A stretch of DNA of 64,000 nt from Anaeramoeba flamelloides (lineage: Eukaryota > Metamonada > Anaeramoebidae), in assembly GCA_027625915.1 (NCBI GenBank), contig JANTQA010000020.1:1860001-1924000 (forward strand), in the 5' to 3' direction. Made by a program: the position numbers and the translations under genes. The notes below the pieces were generated by a model. That model was not told where the DNA came from and ran no database searches. It saw only the letters and a list, made by a program, of their open reading frames with translations. Below are positions 47,730-60,909 of the stretch, in pieces. Numbering within the stretch: position 1 is the first letter of the stretch; each line of letters starts with the position of its first letter.

Positions 47730-50701
47730 ATGAGCAATTTTAAAAAGAAAAGAATCCCCAAAAAAAAAGTAAAAGACAACAAGATGGCTATTGAGTCAAT
47801 CAGTGAAAATGAAAGCGAAAGCGATATTGGGATTGAGATTAAAAGTGGGAGTGGCAGCGATAGCAACAGTGACAGTGACAGTGATAATGAAATAATTGAA
47901 CAAAAATTAAATTTTTGTGAAATATGTAAAGACAAAGACGATATTGTAAAAATTCCAAGTGTTTATTGTAAACAGTGCGATCACTATTACTGTGAACACC
48001 ACAACCAAACCGCCCATTCGAGTAATGAGTTACAAAATCATATTTGTAAAAGGATTAGTATGTATTTTAATTTTATTTTTCAGTTTTTTTTTCTTTTTGG
48101 TTTGGATCTAGAATAAAGATCAAATCCTTTTGTTAACGAAAAGACCTGGTTCACACTTTTTAAAAACTCAATGGTGTTAAATTCAATTATAAAAATCACG
48201 ACTCAATCGAACCTAAATCTTACTACTGTTGTTTGAGTTCTACATGAGAAAAAACTTTTCATAGATTTATTTATTAAATTGTTTTGACCACAATTGAAAC
48301 GAAACCTATTGCCCTTATATGAAAGCAATTTTTTAAAAACTTCTTCGTTGGTATTTGTAATTTATAAAACTTTTAAATGGTATTATTTTTTTTGTCTATT
48401 TGTTTCAGCTTTTGAGAGAGCAAAAATCACTAACCATTATTCCAGATCTCAATTTTGAAACCTGTAGATCAGTAATACTTGATGTTTAAGTTTCCCTTCT
48501 AAATGGAAAATCTATAGGTTATTTGTCTTTGACTTTTATCCAATTCAAAAATTTCATCTTTTGTTTATTTCTGATTCAAATCATTTTCACTTCCAAATCT
48601 CCCAACCAGATCAATTTTGAGCTTCAGAAATTTAGAATCGAGAGCCAAAAATAATCTATTTTATCCTTCGAGGAGATAGATTTGATTGAGGGGTTTTCGT
48701 ATATATACGCAAACAATTAGACCAATCAATTTTGTCTCTGATTTAATGTTTTGTTTGGTTTTTAAAAATTCGTGAAAAAATATGAAAAAGAAATTACAGT
48801 AAGAGGACTTTTTAGAGCACACTCTAAATATATTAGGTGTGTTTTGGATTTTCTTCTGAAAAAGTTCATATTCACAGCATTGACATTACCAAATCTTCTT
48901 CATTTTATTAATAGAACCTAATTTGATACTTTTTGGAAAATTATTTGTTGAAAAAAAATATTGTGAAAAATTTGAAAATTTCGTTTTTTTCATATTCAAA
49001 ATAACACTTAAGGATTACAATCCCTGAAATTTGAAAAAAGATTATCTTGTGTCGTTTGTTACCACTTGTTAATTTGGGACTTAGCTGATCGATCTTGTCC
49101 TTGATATGGATTTTAATAGTGGTTCAAAATGACAATTTTTGACAATTTATTTTTTTTTTTTTTGAAAATCCAAATCAAAGAGTTTAAGATTTATAGATTG
49201 ATAGGTGCTCAAAAATAACTTTTGAATTTTGGGTTGTAGAAAAGAATCTTGATTTACTTTTATGTCAATTAATCAAATGAAAAAATAACATTTTTTAAAA
49301 GCTCCCAATAAAACCAAACTTAATTTAAAATTTCAATCAACAAGCCTACAAACCACATTTTTTTATAACTTAAATTACAGCCAATTAAGCTTAAACTCTT
49401 TGATTTGGATTTTCAAAAAAAAAAAAAATAAATTGTCAAAAATTGTCATTTTGAACCACTATTAAAATCCATATCAAGGACAAGATCGATCAGCTAAGAA
49501 CCAAATCGACAACTCAAGACACCGTACACAAGATAATCTTTTTTTCCGGTTTCAGGAATTGTAAACCTTAACTCAAATAATTTCTAAATTATTATTACCA
49601 CATTCATTATCGATAAAATCATTAAAAAAAAAAAATGAAATTCAAACATGTTAATATAACTCCGATCATATATTATTTTATATAAATAAAATACAAATTT
49701 ATCAATTAATATACTAAGAAATTATTATAAATAGATCAGATAACAATTTATTTTTTTTTTTTTATTATAAAATCAATTTTAAAAAAATATTGTAATAAAG
49801 AAGAAAAAAGGGGAGAAAAAAAATAGTTTTGATTTCTTCTTTTCATATTATTTTTTTTTATTTATTTAAATATCGTTATTTATCTTTATTGTTTGTTTAT
49901 CTAAAATTATTTTTTTTAATAATAAAAAAGGAGGTGTAATTACAATTAAAGACATCGTAAGGTTCCATGCATATGCAAACATATTTTTAAGGAAATTTTA
50001 TCCAGAATATTTCATTAAGAATAAAATAAAATCATTTAAAGCCGTTTATGAAGCAAATCAATTAATCAACAAAAAAGTGGCATTGCTCATGGGTAATTCT
50101 TCAACTTTAGCACTAGATGCCATTCAAAATGCTGCAGACCCCGAGCTTTCATGTGTATATATATTATTTTTTTCTTCATGTTTTTTTTTTGTATGTGTAA
50201 TAATTGATTGTAAATTATTTAATATATTTAATAACAAAATGAAATTTTAATTAATAATAAAAAAAAAAGGGTGGAGGGGGTATGAATTCATTGATTCATA
50301 GAGTCGGGGGAATCAAGTTAACACAAGAATGTAAAAAATTATCACCGATTGAAATGGGAAACACAATTTTAACAAAAGCCTATAATTTACCCTCAAAATA
50401 TGTTTTACATACAGCCGAACCAAAAAATAATGATCCAGATCTACTTAGACGCTCTTATGAATCATTATTGGAAATAGTTAAAGAAAAAGAGGACATACAA
50501 ACAGTTGGTTTATGTGCCATTTCAATTGGCACTTATGAGTTCCCAATTGATTTAGCTACCAATATTGTACTTGAAATCACCCGAAATTGGCTAGAAAAAA
50601 ATTTGGATTCAGTTGAATTAATTACCTTTGTTGTGAATGATCCAAGGGTATTTGACTATTATCAAGATTTAATGATAAAACTATATTTTCCAATTAAATA
50701 A
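47730..50701 (+). CDS. B-box zinc finger + macro domain protein, three exons
   Basis: Macro domains bind ADP-ribose or its polymers; B-boxes are zinc-binding interaction modules. Model: 47730-48057, 49931-50154, 50270-50701; 984 nt, 327 residues; phases 1 and 0 close exactly. Residues 1-65 are basic then Ser/Asp/Glu-rich (SGSGSDSNSDSDSDNE). The B-box (~70-109) shows CEICKDKD, YCKQCDHYYCEHHNQTAH and a final His. A helical linker leads to the macro domain (~135-327): VALLMGNSSTLALDAIQNAA, then GGGGMNSLIHRVGG, NLPSKYVLHT, AISIGTYEFP and FVVNDPRVFDYY. Usual residues are replaced: GDI by GNS, NAAN by NAAD, GGGVD by GGGMN, so catalysis is doubtful. The first junction spans a 1873-nt intron and is the weakest part. 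An alternative is two genes, or a short form using an acceptor at 48408. Confidence 0.75.
48058..49930 (+). other. 1.9 kb intron of the B-box/macro gene
   Basis: Donor GTATGTATTTTAATTTTATT and acceptor AATAATAAAAAAG, the same 13-mer as at the FTCD long-intron acceptor. It houses the TTAA-flanked element at 49012-49567. An internal acceptor, TTTGTTTCAG (ends 48408), is followed by two open frames and could serve an alternative last exon. Confidence 0.65.
49012..49567. mobile_element. 556-bp long-inverted-repeat element flanked by TTAA
   Basis: The arms 49012-49188 and 49390-49567 (~178 bp) are reverse complements with few mismatches: AGCTGATCGATCTTGTCCTT, GATATGGATTTTAATAGTGG and TCCAAATCAAAGAGTTTAAG recur inverted. 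The middle is ~200 bp. Immediately outside both ends is TTAA (49008-49011, 49568-49571). TTAA duplication is the hallmark of piggyBac-like insertion, but in AT-rich DNA this can be chance. It is non-coding, and no other copy was seen in the window. Confidence 0.85.
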
Positions 50702-53631
50702 TTTATCACCAATATTTAATTATATTTTAACGTGTGAATGTTTATTGAATATTCGAGTAATTATAAGAAACATTATACTTTATTATGATGTCTTTAATAA
50801 AAAAATAAATTAAAATTATTATTATTATTTTTTTTTTACTGACTATTCCATCAGGATTTTAATCTAATTTAAATTATCAAAAATTTCAAAAAAATAATAA
50901 AAATATAAAAAAATCATATCATTTTCTGAGTTATCATAATTTAATTGATATACAGTATCTTGAATCAATTCAATGTTGGTTATGTTTCTTTTTGATAACT
51001 AACATTATTTAGAATAAATTTCTAAGTAGGAAAATAATTCTAAATATCACTAGAATCAACCATAATTGTTATCTATTTTTTTTTTTTTTAATATTTTTTT
51101 ATGAAAAATAAAATAAGAATCCTTTCAAAAATGTAAATTTTCAATTCTCGAATAAAAATATATTTATAAAAAATTTAAACTTTTTTTGAAATTTTTTGTT
51201 CAAAAACAAATTAAATAAAATCTATATCTGGAAGAATAATTATCTTTATTTATTAGGAGAAAAAAATAATTAAATATTTTAATTTAAAGAAAAACAAAAA
51301 GTAGAAGAAAAAGTTAATTTAAATATTATAAAAAAATACTATATCATTTGCAAGATCAAATCAAAACAATAATGTTATAACAGTTCGGGTTAGAAAAATT
51401 TTAAAAGAAAGATTAAAATCAAAAAAATTAGTCGATTATCAGAAATCCAGATAATCCTTCGTTTTCTTTTCGTGGGTTTTCTGTTTATTGGGTAAATTAA
51501 AAGATTTTCTCATCAAAACATATAACATGAATGAAAATAGAAGTTAATTTTTTTTTTACAATTATTAGATATTCTTTAAATTCTTTTAACAACCACACTG
51601 GATCAAATAAAATATTAATTAAAAACTATTATTGAAAAATTTCAAAATAATTGAAATTGTAAAAACGAATGTTTGGAAACTATTTTTTGAAAAAAAAAAA
51701 ACAAAAAAAAATGAGAATTTTTAGAAAAATGAATATTGTTTTAGAAAATCTTTTAATGTATATATGTAATCTTAATAATTGATTAAAAAAATATTTGTTA
51801 GTTTAAATTTCTTGAAACTTACTAAATTATTGTGAATTTAATTACAAATAATTTTTTTTCTGATTATAAATTAATAAATATTTCGTTTATTTTTGGAAGA
51901 TTTTTAAAATAAAAATAAGAAATCAATATTGTGTTATTCACAGAAAATCTAATGAATTACTTAAATTAAGTTTTCATATAAACAAAATATTTTTTTTAAA
52001 AATCTTTTTCTTTTTGTTTGGTGTTATTTAAATTGAAGAATTTAGACAAAAAAGGGTCAGATCTTTTTAATTAAAATTAATTGGAAAAAATCTATCCTTT
52101 TAAAAATGATAACTCATTTCTCTAAAATTAATAACAAGAGTTTATTAATCCGGTTTAATACAACCCCTTTGGAAATATTTACTACTACTATTATTATTTT
52201 ATTATTATTATTTTTTTTTTTGGTAAAATGGAAACTATGAGAGACTGGTCATATGTTCCATTAATTAAATAATAAAAAATTAATAGCTGAATGTAGGGTA
52301 AGAATTTTTTTACAATTTAAACATCTAGATTTCTACCAAATATTATGATTCTAATTGTTTCTTTAACTAAATAAATAAATACAATCATAAATAGGAGTCT
52401 ACATTTTAAAAATTAAAATACATTTTAATATATATGAAAAAAATTGAAATCAAATATAAAAAAATGATCCATAAAAATTGAAAAAAAAATTTTCTATTTA
52501 TTAATCTTATCTATAATATTTGAACTAATTCATCTTTTTTTACTTTGTTTTGTTTTTTAATTCTGAATTGAATAATTTTTTAATTTTCAACTTTTTGTGA
52601 AATAAAAACCATTCAAATATATATTTAATTCATCTTAGATAGATCTGGTTACAGAAAAGATTATATTTTTAAAATACTAATTCTGAAAAAATAGAGATTT
52701 ATAAGATTTAATAATTTGATTTAACTATTTATTTATTTTATATCTAATTGTCAAAAACAGAATAATTTGTAATAATTACTTTCAATCTTTTACCATATTT
52801 CCTTTTTATTGAGCTGTACTTTTTTTTTATTCTTTTTTGATTTCAATAATTCAATCTTTTCTCGTTAATCTTTTACGCATTATTTTGTGTTTTTACCTGT
52901 TTTATTCAACTATATATATATAAAAACTTTTGTAAAAAGAAATGTCTAAATAAACAATTTTTATCAAAATAAAAATAGAGATAGAAATGGGACGAAAAAT
53001 TATTGACTAGTCTCCCTTTGTTGTTTTCATCCAAATTAAGTAGATAAATAAAAAAGAAATTATGATAATAAAAACAAAATCAATTATTTAAAATATTATT
53101 AGAATATAACAAGTTTCTTTCAAAATTGATTTTTCTCATTTGGTTTGAAAAAAGAAATTTTTTGCTGAAAATATACATCCGACCATATATGTTTTATTTT
53201 TTTTTGTTTTATTATTTGATTAATTTCAATACTTTATTTAGAACACATTTCTGGATTCAATATCTGCTGTAATTAACCAAAAATTTAATCTAAAAAATAT
53301 TCAAAAAATTGAAAATTTTTATATTCAACCCTGATTTATTTTGATTCTTTTTCCAAATAGTGTATTGAGTAATTTTTTTTTACATTTTCAATGCCACAAA
53401 TCAAAAAAAAAGAATACTTTTTAGATATATTCTCAGATTATTGTTATAAAGAATGGTAAAATGTTCATTCAAATTTCCTTATAATATCAGTATTTTTAAA
53501 AATCTATTATCAATAAACCATTTAAAAATCATATTCTTGAAAACTCTATGTTATTACTTGTATTAGATATTCCAATAACATCTTATTAAATTTTGGATCA
53601 CTCAATACTAACACATAAAGTTATATTTATA
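50702..53631. other. 2.9 kb intergenic region
   Basis: Extremely AT-rich. The segment 52000-52180 resembles, inverted, the dispersed repeat seen at 36600 and 14150. No gene or RNA was recognised. Confidence 0.6.
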
Positions 53632-54130
53632 GTAGGGAAAAAAATACCGGACATGAAAATAATCCCTTACAAGATTTTTAATTGTGAATATTATTAAAAT
53701 TGATGAGTAATTACTTTATTTCCTTTCAAATGCTTTTTATAAATAACCAATTGTTTGATGAGATGAGTAATAAACCTACCTAAAGTTCATTAAAGTAGGG
53801 TTTCTCTAGAATACTCAAGTAATTATTTGATAGCCTCAGTTGATCTACTTTTTTTGAAAAACAATCTAGTTTTTTAGAAGGAGTTCTGAAAGAGTTTGAA
53901 AAATGATAATTTTTCTTCTTGTTTTTTGGTTTATTGATTGAATGGTGTTTTTAACAAGTGTGGTTTCATTAATCATCATTCTAATAAGTGGGCGAGTTAT
54001 AATTTAACAGTTTGATTCTTAAAAAAAGGATTTGATTGTAAATAAATGAAATTACACAACAATTTTACTCATCTTCACCATTAAAAATCTTATCCAAGAT
54101 TATTTTCATGAACGGTATTTTTTGAACTAC
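53632..54130. mobile_element. MITE-1 copy d
   Basis: A 499-bp element, left end GTAGGGAAAAAAATACC and right end GGTATTTTTTGAACTAC, with interior collinear with copy c over its whole length. It ends ~195 bp before the BET gene start, so it lies in the likely promoter region. Confidence 0.8.
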
Positions 54131-54325
54131 TTTACCTAAGAAATTCTAATTTAAACAATGTAATATGGAATTAAATCTGACTAGCCATCTTAATTGTTTC
54201 TTCCAGGTTCAAAGTTGTCGTTTTCAAATTCATTTTTCTTTGTTCTGAATTAGAAAATTGTTCTTTTTTTTAACAAAAAAAACCTTTTATCTAACAAAGA
54301 TACGTTACTATTTATTTTTCCAACC

Positions 54326-56725
54326 ATGTCAAAAAGAAGAACACACCAATCAAAAAAACGAAGATTTAATTCAAGTTTCCAAAATAGATCTGAACAAAAT
54401 AAAAAACTGAAAAAATCTCACGAAAAAGAAAAAAACCTTTCCAAAAAAAGAAATAAAAAAAAAAAAGAAAAAAGAGATCGAGAAAAAGATCGAGATAGGA
54501 ATAAAGATCGGAACAGGGAAAAGGAAAGAAAAAGAGAAAGAGAAAGAGAAAGGAAAGGAAAATATAAGATAAATAAACAACGCGAAAAAAAGAAACAAAA
54601 GATAAATAGGCATGAAATTGAAAAACAACAAGAAAAACGATATTTTGATTTTATTATTCAATCGATTAAATCATTGTTAATTAAATATAAAGAAAACCCA
54701 CTTTCGTGGCCTTTTAAAGAACCTGTTGATACCACTACGTATACAGGGTATTTAAAAATAATAAACGAACCAATGGATTTGTCTACGATTGAATCAAAAA
54801 TTCACAACAAGCAATATAAGCAACCCAAAGAAATTGCACATGACTTTAGATTAATCTATACAAACTCTATGAAATTTAACAGCCCCACAACTGAATATTA
54901 TGAAAATGCTGTTTTGTTATTAAGCGTGTTTGACAAAGATTGGGATCAATTAATCAAACAAGCAGAAGAAAAAATGAAAAAAGCTTTTAATAAAAAAAAA
55001 TCATCAAGGATGTACAAACAATCTTTAAAAAAGAAACACAATACAATGAAAAGGAAATATAAAAAAAAATCTTCTTCCAATAGCCTTGACTCAATTAGTA
55101 GGAGTAGTGGCACAAGCAGAAGCAGAAGCAGAAGCAGAAGCAGAAGTAGAAGTAGAAGTAGAAGTAGAAGTAGAAGTAGAAGCAGAAGTAGAAGCCCGAC
55201 CAGAAATAAAAGAGCTAAGAATCAAAATCAAAATCGTTATAAGGGCTACAATAAAGAAAGCAAAGATCAAAATCGATCAAAACATCGCCGGCAATCAAAA
55301 GATAAAGAAGAACATTTATTCAAAAAAAAGAAAAAACAGAAACAAAAGCACAGATCTAATAAAAAAAATAAATATGGTTATCCTCGATCCCATTTAAATT
55401 CAAATGAATCAATGTTGTCTTCTGAAGAATTTTCAAGTCTTGAAAAGGAAAGATCGAAATTCCATGATTATTCTGATGAAATGAGATCATTTAAAAAAAG
55501 AAAATCAAAACATCATAATCATACATATTCCCTTTCATCATCTTCTTTATCGCCACCGTTATCTGTCTCATTGTCATCACCATCATCATCTTCTTATGAA
55601 AAGAAAGGGGGTAGGCATGCTACCTTTTCTGAAGATTCATTTAGTGATAAAGCATCAAGGCTTTCTTCAAAAAGAAAACGAAAACGAAAATCCTATTCTT
55701 CAAAAAAAAGTTTAAAGTCAAAAAATAAAATTGAAAGGAATCGAAATAAAGAAAAAATAAGAAATTCTAAATTCAAAACCCAAATCAAAGGGAGAATCAA
55801 TAAAGGTAAAATTGAAAAAAAAAACGATCAAATAAAATTCTATAATCAATCAAAGAAAAATCTTTCTTCAAAAAGGAAGGGAAATCCTGATTTAGAAAAG
55901 AATAAGAAGACTGTGAATGAAAATAAAAATGAAATAAATAATATCGGGTCAAAAGAAAATTCAATAAATAAATTGAAAATTAAAAATGAACCAATTACTA
56001 ATACAATTGAACAAAAAGTTAACAACGAGAATTTAAATAATACAATGGATTCTAATTTGGATATAAATGGAAATGAGATGATAAATAAAGTAAATGGGAA
56101 TAATAATATAAATGAACCTGGCAGAGAAACTCAATTAGAAACTGAAACAAAAATTGAAAACGAAAACTTTGATCCAAATATAATAATCCAAAAAGATCAA
56201 GAACTGATTAATAATAACATTGGTGATAATCAAAATGAAAAAGTTAATAATTTTGTTGAGAATGATAATACCAAAATGGGAAATCTCAAAGAAAATGAAA
56301 ATGATAATAATCAAAACGATCTTGAAATGGAAATGGTTGATTTAGAAATAACAAATACTCTGAATGGCGATTCAAATAACAACACTGAAAAAGATAAAGA
56401 AATTATCAATATTAATGTTGAGAATAACGAAAATGAAAATAATAATAATATCAATACGAATAACAAGGATCAAAATTTCGTAGAAAATAAGGTAAAATCC
56501 TCTAAAAAACCGATTCTTTGGCCAGGTTTTGAAATATTTTTTAAGGAAAAACCGAAAAAATCAAAAATGACGCTTAATCAAATTTTAAAAGAGAATCCTA
56601 ACATTCAAGAATATCTGGAATATTTAAAAGAAGGATACCAATTAACAACTAAACTGTCAATGTATTTAGTTTTTCTTCTTCATCAAATAACAGAACCAAA
56701 TTATAAATTCATGGCTTCCCAAATC

Positions 56726-56757
<32 letters not shown>

Positions 56758-57157
56758 AGAAGAAGAAGAAGAAGAAGAAGAAAATAATTTAAGTGATCAT
56801 TTCGAGAATAAAATTAAAAATAATTTACAAATCGTTGATCAAAATAAATCCGAACAAAAAAAAAAAATTATTGAAGCAAACCAAACAAAGGTTAAAAATG
56901 AAGAAAAAGTCAGAAAAAAAGAAGAATTATTCAAGAAATTTAAACAATTGCCCTTGGAAATGTCCGAACACGTTTATCAAATTATTGCAAATGATAAATC
57001 CATTCCAGGTGTTTCAATAAAATCCAATAATCAAGATGAAATAATAGAAATGAATTTTGATTTACTAGACAAATCTACATTGAAAAAATTATCTTCATTT
57101 ATTGAATCAAATAAATCGATGTTAATCAATAATAGTACAAATAACAATAATGATTGA
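54326..57157 (+). CDS. BET-family protein: single bromodomain, RS-rich linker, NET domain
   Basis: BET proteins read acetylated histones and recruit transcription machinery. ATG 54326, single exon, 943 residues, stop TGA. Residues 1-100 are extremely basic (RERERERK-type runs, likely nuclear targeting). The bromodomain is at ~103-216: WPFKEPVD (a WPF-shelf variant), YLKIINEPMDLSTIESKI, and NSMKFNSPTTEYY with the conserved acetyl-lysine-binding Asn. An SR-dipeptide run of ~36 residues follows (~257-292, from AGAAGT codons), then Lys/Ser and Asn-rich disorder. A conserved-looking segment (~730-790, WPGFEIFFKEKPKK) and the NET (extra-terminal) domain at ~865-930 (DEIIEMNFDLLDKSTLKKLS) complete it. 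One bromodomain plus NET matches plant GTE more than animal BRD proteins. Confidence 0.9.
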
Positions 57158-57727
57158 ATTGTAATAAGTAATGTTCAAGAAAAAAATGTTAAAGCAGAAT
57201 CAAATACGATAATAAAATAATAATAAATAAACAAATTTGTTATTAAATAAAAATTTAGCGAGAAATTATAGAATTTGATACAAAAAAAATATAATTGAAT
57301 TAATGTTTTATGGTTTTTAAAAATTTTTATTTTTGACAAATGAAGAGTTTTATTTTTCTTTTTTCTTTTTCTTTTTTTCTTAAGCAGTTGTTATTTATTT
57401 TAATAATAAAAATTGAAATAATTAAATTTCGTTTCTTTGTGATTTATCAATTTTCGTTTTTTTAATTTTACTTCTTATATTACTTTTTGTTATCAAGTTA
57501 AGAATTTTATGTTGAACAATTCTTTTTATTTATTTTTTTTCAAAAAGGAAAAATACAAAGTGTATTTTGTTGAAAATAAAATAAATCAATATTTCATAAT
57601 GGTTTATATTAAAATGGTTAGGTTACGGATATATAGAAATAGTAAGAATTATATGAATAAAATGTATTAATCAAACCAACAAGATATAAATGTTAAACTT
57701 GAATCATCTGGAAATATTTTATGATTT

Positions 57728-58315
57728 AAATTTTGAATAATAAACTCTTTTTCAGTGAAACTGGTCCAGTTTTATTGAAGAAAGAGAACATATTCTATGA
57801 GTTTAATTTATTATTCTTCTCAAAATAAAATTTTCAATTTTTAGATCATGATCATTTTTTCTCATTTTGTAAATTTTTTTTTTTTTTGTTTTTTGCTTTT
57901 TTCTTTTTTTTTTCTCTTTTTTTTTTAATCTTTTTTAAAAATGAAATTTGAAAAAAAAAAAGTTAGAAACTCCAAATTAACATTAAGAAAAGTCATTCTT
58001 TATATTTTTTTTTTATAATTGATACATTTCCAAGTTAAAAATGTTCTTTTGAATTTTTTTTCTTTAAGAAATTGAGAATTTTGCACTAGACGTTCCAATG
58101 AAAGGGGCCCGAAAAATTGTTTAATACATTTTTTTTTATTTTTATTTTATTTTTAGTTTGTTCAGGTTTTTCTTTTTATGATTATCGACTCTAATACAAA
58201 ATTTATTATTTCTAGTATTTCTTAACAATCTGAATTTAGTTGATTCTTGTAAATAAAGTGAATGTTTCATTTTTGGATGGGTGCTTTAAATTAAATAGAG
58301 TTTATAAAAAAGTAA
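57728..58315. repeat. Dispersed repeat L, copy 2
   Basis: Same orientation and block order as 14655-15185. The long T tract in the middle (57870-57925) has expanded relative to copy 1. No inverted ends were found. Confidence 0.5.
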
Positions 58316-59153
58316 TTTTCATTTTTTATGTGAAACAATTCTAACTAATCAAGAGAAAAATTGACACTTGAAAAACTAATTGTTAATTAATTTTTCATTG
58401 TACAATGATAATAAAAAGGGAACAGTTTAAATATATTTTTTACATTTTTTTAACTAATCATAAAGATATCTGAAATAGAAATTACTCAAACTGGGTTATT
58501 AAATCGTCTAAAACCCTTCATGAAAAGTACAGAGAAAAAGAAAAATTACCAACATATTAAATCTAAAAAAAAAAATAATAATATAAGTGTTAACAATTGT
58601 TAGTTACTAACATTGAAAAATTCTTGTTTTATTTTTATTATATATTTATTTCATTCTTTAAATTAATCAATATGGTTTTTTTGAATTGTTTTTTTGTTTT
58701 AAAATGAAGGAAAAATATAAGTAAAAAAATATTTGACAATTAAAAGTTATCTGTATTTTTATTAAAAATTTTTGATTTTGATAGAAAATTTATTGTTTTT
58801 TTTTTGAATTATTTCTATTATCTGAAATATCAGTCAAAAAAACTAATTGAAGTATATAAGATTGAATATATCAAGATTTAATAAAAGTTTAATAAATTTT
58901 TATCAATGGAATTGAGATTTGTGACGTAAATATTTTTTATTATTCAAAGTATGAAAAAATTCTTTATTCCTTTTTCAAAAAATGATAAAAAAATACATAA
59001 AATTGTTTATTTTGAAAATCTTTTTTATCAAATCAGTGTCATTCATTCACGATAACGGTTATAACAATATAAATTATCTTTGTATAAATTAATTTATTTT
59101 GAATTTTTTAGATACTATTAAAACAGTTAAAATAAACAAATCAGCATTATCTG

Positions 59154-59337
59154 TAGTCAGTTCCAACTAAGACACTAACTTTCAACTAAAATTAAGGAAA
59201 AAAAATCGGATAAAGCACATTTTTGGAAATTTTTTTTACTCAATTTATTTTACTTAAATTTAAATATGAGCCTTAATTTGAGATTATTATTGTTATTAAA
59301 TTTAGTTGAAAGTTTGTGTATTGGAGGTGGAACTAAT
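59154..59337. mobile_element. MITE-4 copy d
   Basis: The left end, GTAGTCAGTTCCAACTAAGA, and the right end, TTGGAGGTGGAACTAATTAT, are inverted with mismatches; subterminal ACTTTCAACTAAA pairs with TTTAGTTGAAAGT perfectly. About 184 bp. Confidence 0.7.
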
Positions 59338-60909
59338 TATATTATTTTTTTTAAAATTAAAAGTATTTTTTTTTATATTTTGAAAGCCCATAGATTAAAT
59401 AAAAGAAAAATAAACCCCATAATAATGAGTAAGTAGAATATTGTTCTAATTTATTAAATTATTATGATTAAAAAATAAATTCTAAAAATAAATAATTAAA
59501 AATAAATTTTTTCATTTAAAAATAGAGTTAATAATTTTGCAATTGAAATAAACAAACTTAAAATTTAATAAAAGTTGAGGAAATTATGAAAATGTTTAAA
59601 AAAGTTCATTCATATTTTAAATTACTCAGAAAAGGTCACCAAGTTTACCTAAAAAATTGATTTTATATTATGTATACTAACGTGTAAGGAATTAAATAAT
59701 TTATTAGAACAAGAAGAGAATGATTTTTATAGAAAAAAAGTAAATTATACTCTATTTGCTCTTAGAATTAGATTCACTTTGGGAAATTTAAGTGTTGAAT
59801 CATATATATCATAATGAATAATTAATCAATATAATTTCAAAATATTTTGTTTTAAAATTATTCCTTAAGATTTGTTTCTTTTCATTTGTTCGAATATATT
59901 AATTTTTAATTTCCATAAAAACAAAATATCCTAAAAAAATGATCAATATATGTTATTATTTCCTAATATTCATATTTTAAACATAAATGGCAATTTTTTT
60001 GTGTTTGTTAATGGTATAGTAATATTTATTTGAGTAATTAGCAAATTCATTGAATTTTAGAATTGTTATACTTGACAAATAAATTAAAATTTTTTGTGTT
60101 TTATATAAATAATTTCGATTTAATATTATTGTGAAATATTTTTTTTAAGGATTTGGGTGTGTATAGAAGTGTATTGGAATGTCTATGTTTTCCATAATTC
60201 AATATAATAGAGTAAAAGCTTATATATAACTCTATTCTTTTAAAGATTGGGAAAACTAATAACATTTCCATCTTTTAGTATTCCGCAACTCATTATAATT
60301 ATAATAAATATATTTTTAATTGGATTATTTTTTTTAACTTCCTTATGATTTTATGTTTTTATTTATTGATTGGATTTTACTAATTTTTATAGATAGGGCG
60401 AAAATTATTTTTTTTAATTTATTTTTTTGAATTTTTTTTTCTTTTAATTTGTAACTAATCTATTTTCAAGTTTCAATTCTATGTAGAAAATAAGTATTGA
60501 TATGTTTCAATTTATTGTAAATATATAATTTATAAATTTATACAAGCATTTAAATAATTTAAAGTATTTATTTCATATTTCTATATTTCTAACAAATATG
60601 TCAATTTTTCATATCAAAGATTTAACTAATCTAATTTTTAAACTATTGATCAGAGAAGTATTATTAAATAATTTTTAAAGTTGTTATATTTTTCTTTGAA
60701 TTATTTTTAATTATAAGCTATAGGTGAAAAATCATGATTTTATGTGAAACAAGGATTTTATCTTTTGATATAATTTTTTTTTTTTACTGTTCCTGATATA
60801 AAAAATATCCTAAGAATATTTTATTTTGAAAAAATAGATTTTATAGTTAAAATAAAAATATAGTAACTGAGTAAAATTTATAAATTACTTGAAAAAAAAT
60901 TTTTTTAAG

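Larger units (their letters stand above)
57158..60909. other. 3.7 kb intergenic region
   Basis: Holds dispersed repeat L copy 2 and MITE-4 copy d. The rest is AT-rich sequence without a recognised gene or RNA. Confidence 0.6.

Noticed and set aside
50282-50284. ATG at 50282 as start of the macro-domain protein
   Set aside because: It lies inside the GGGGMN loop; the exon starts at 50270 and the first half of the fold is in the preceding exon.
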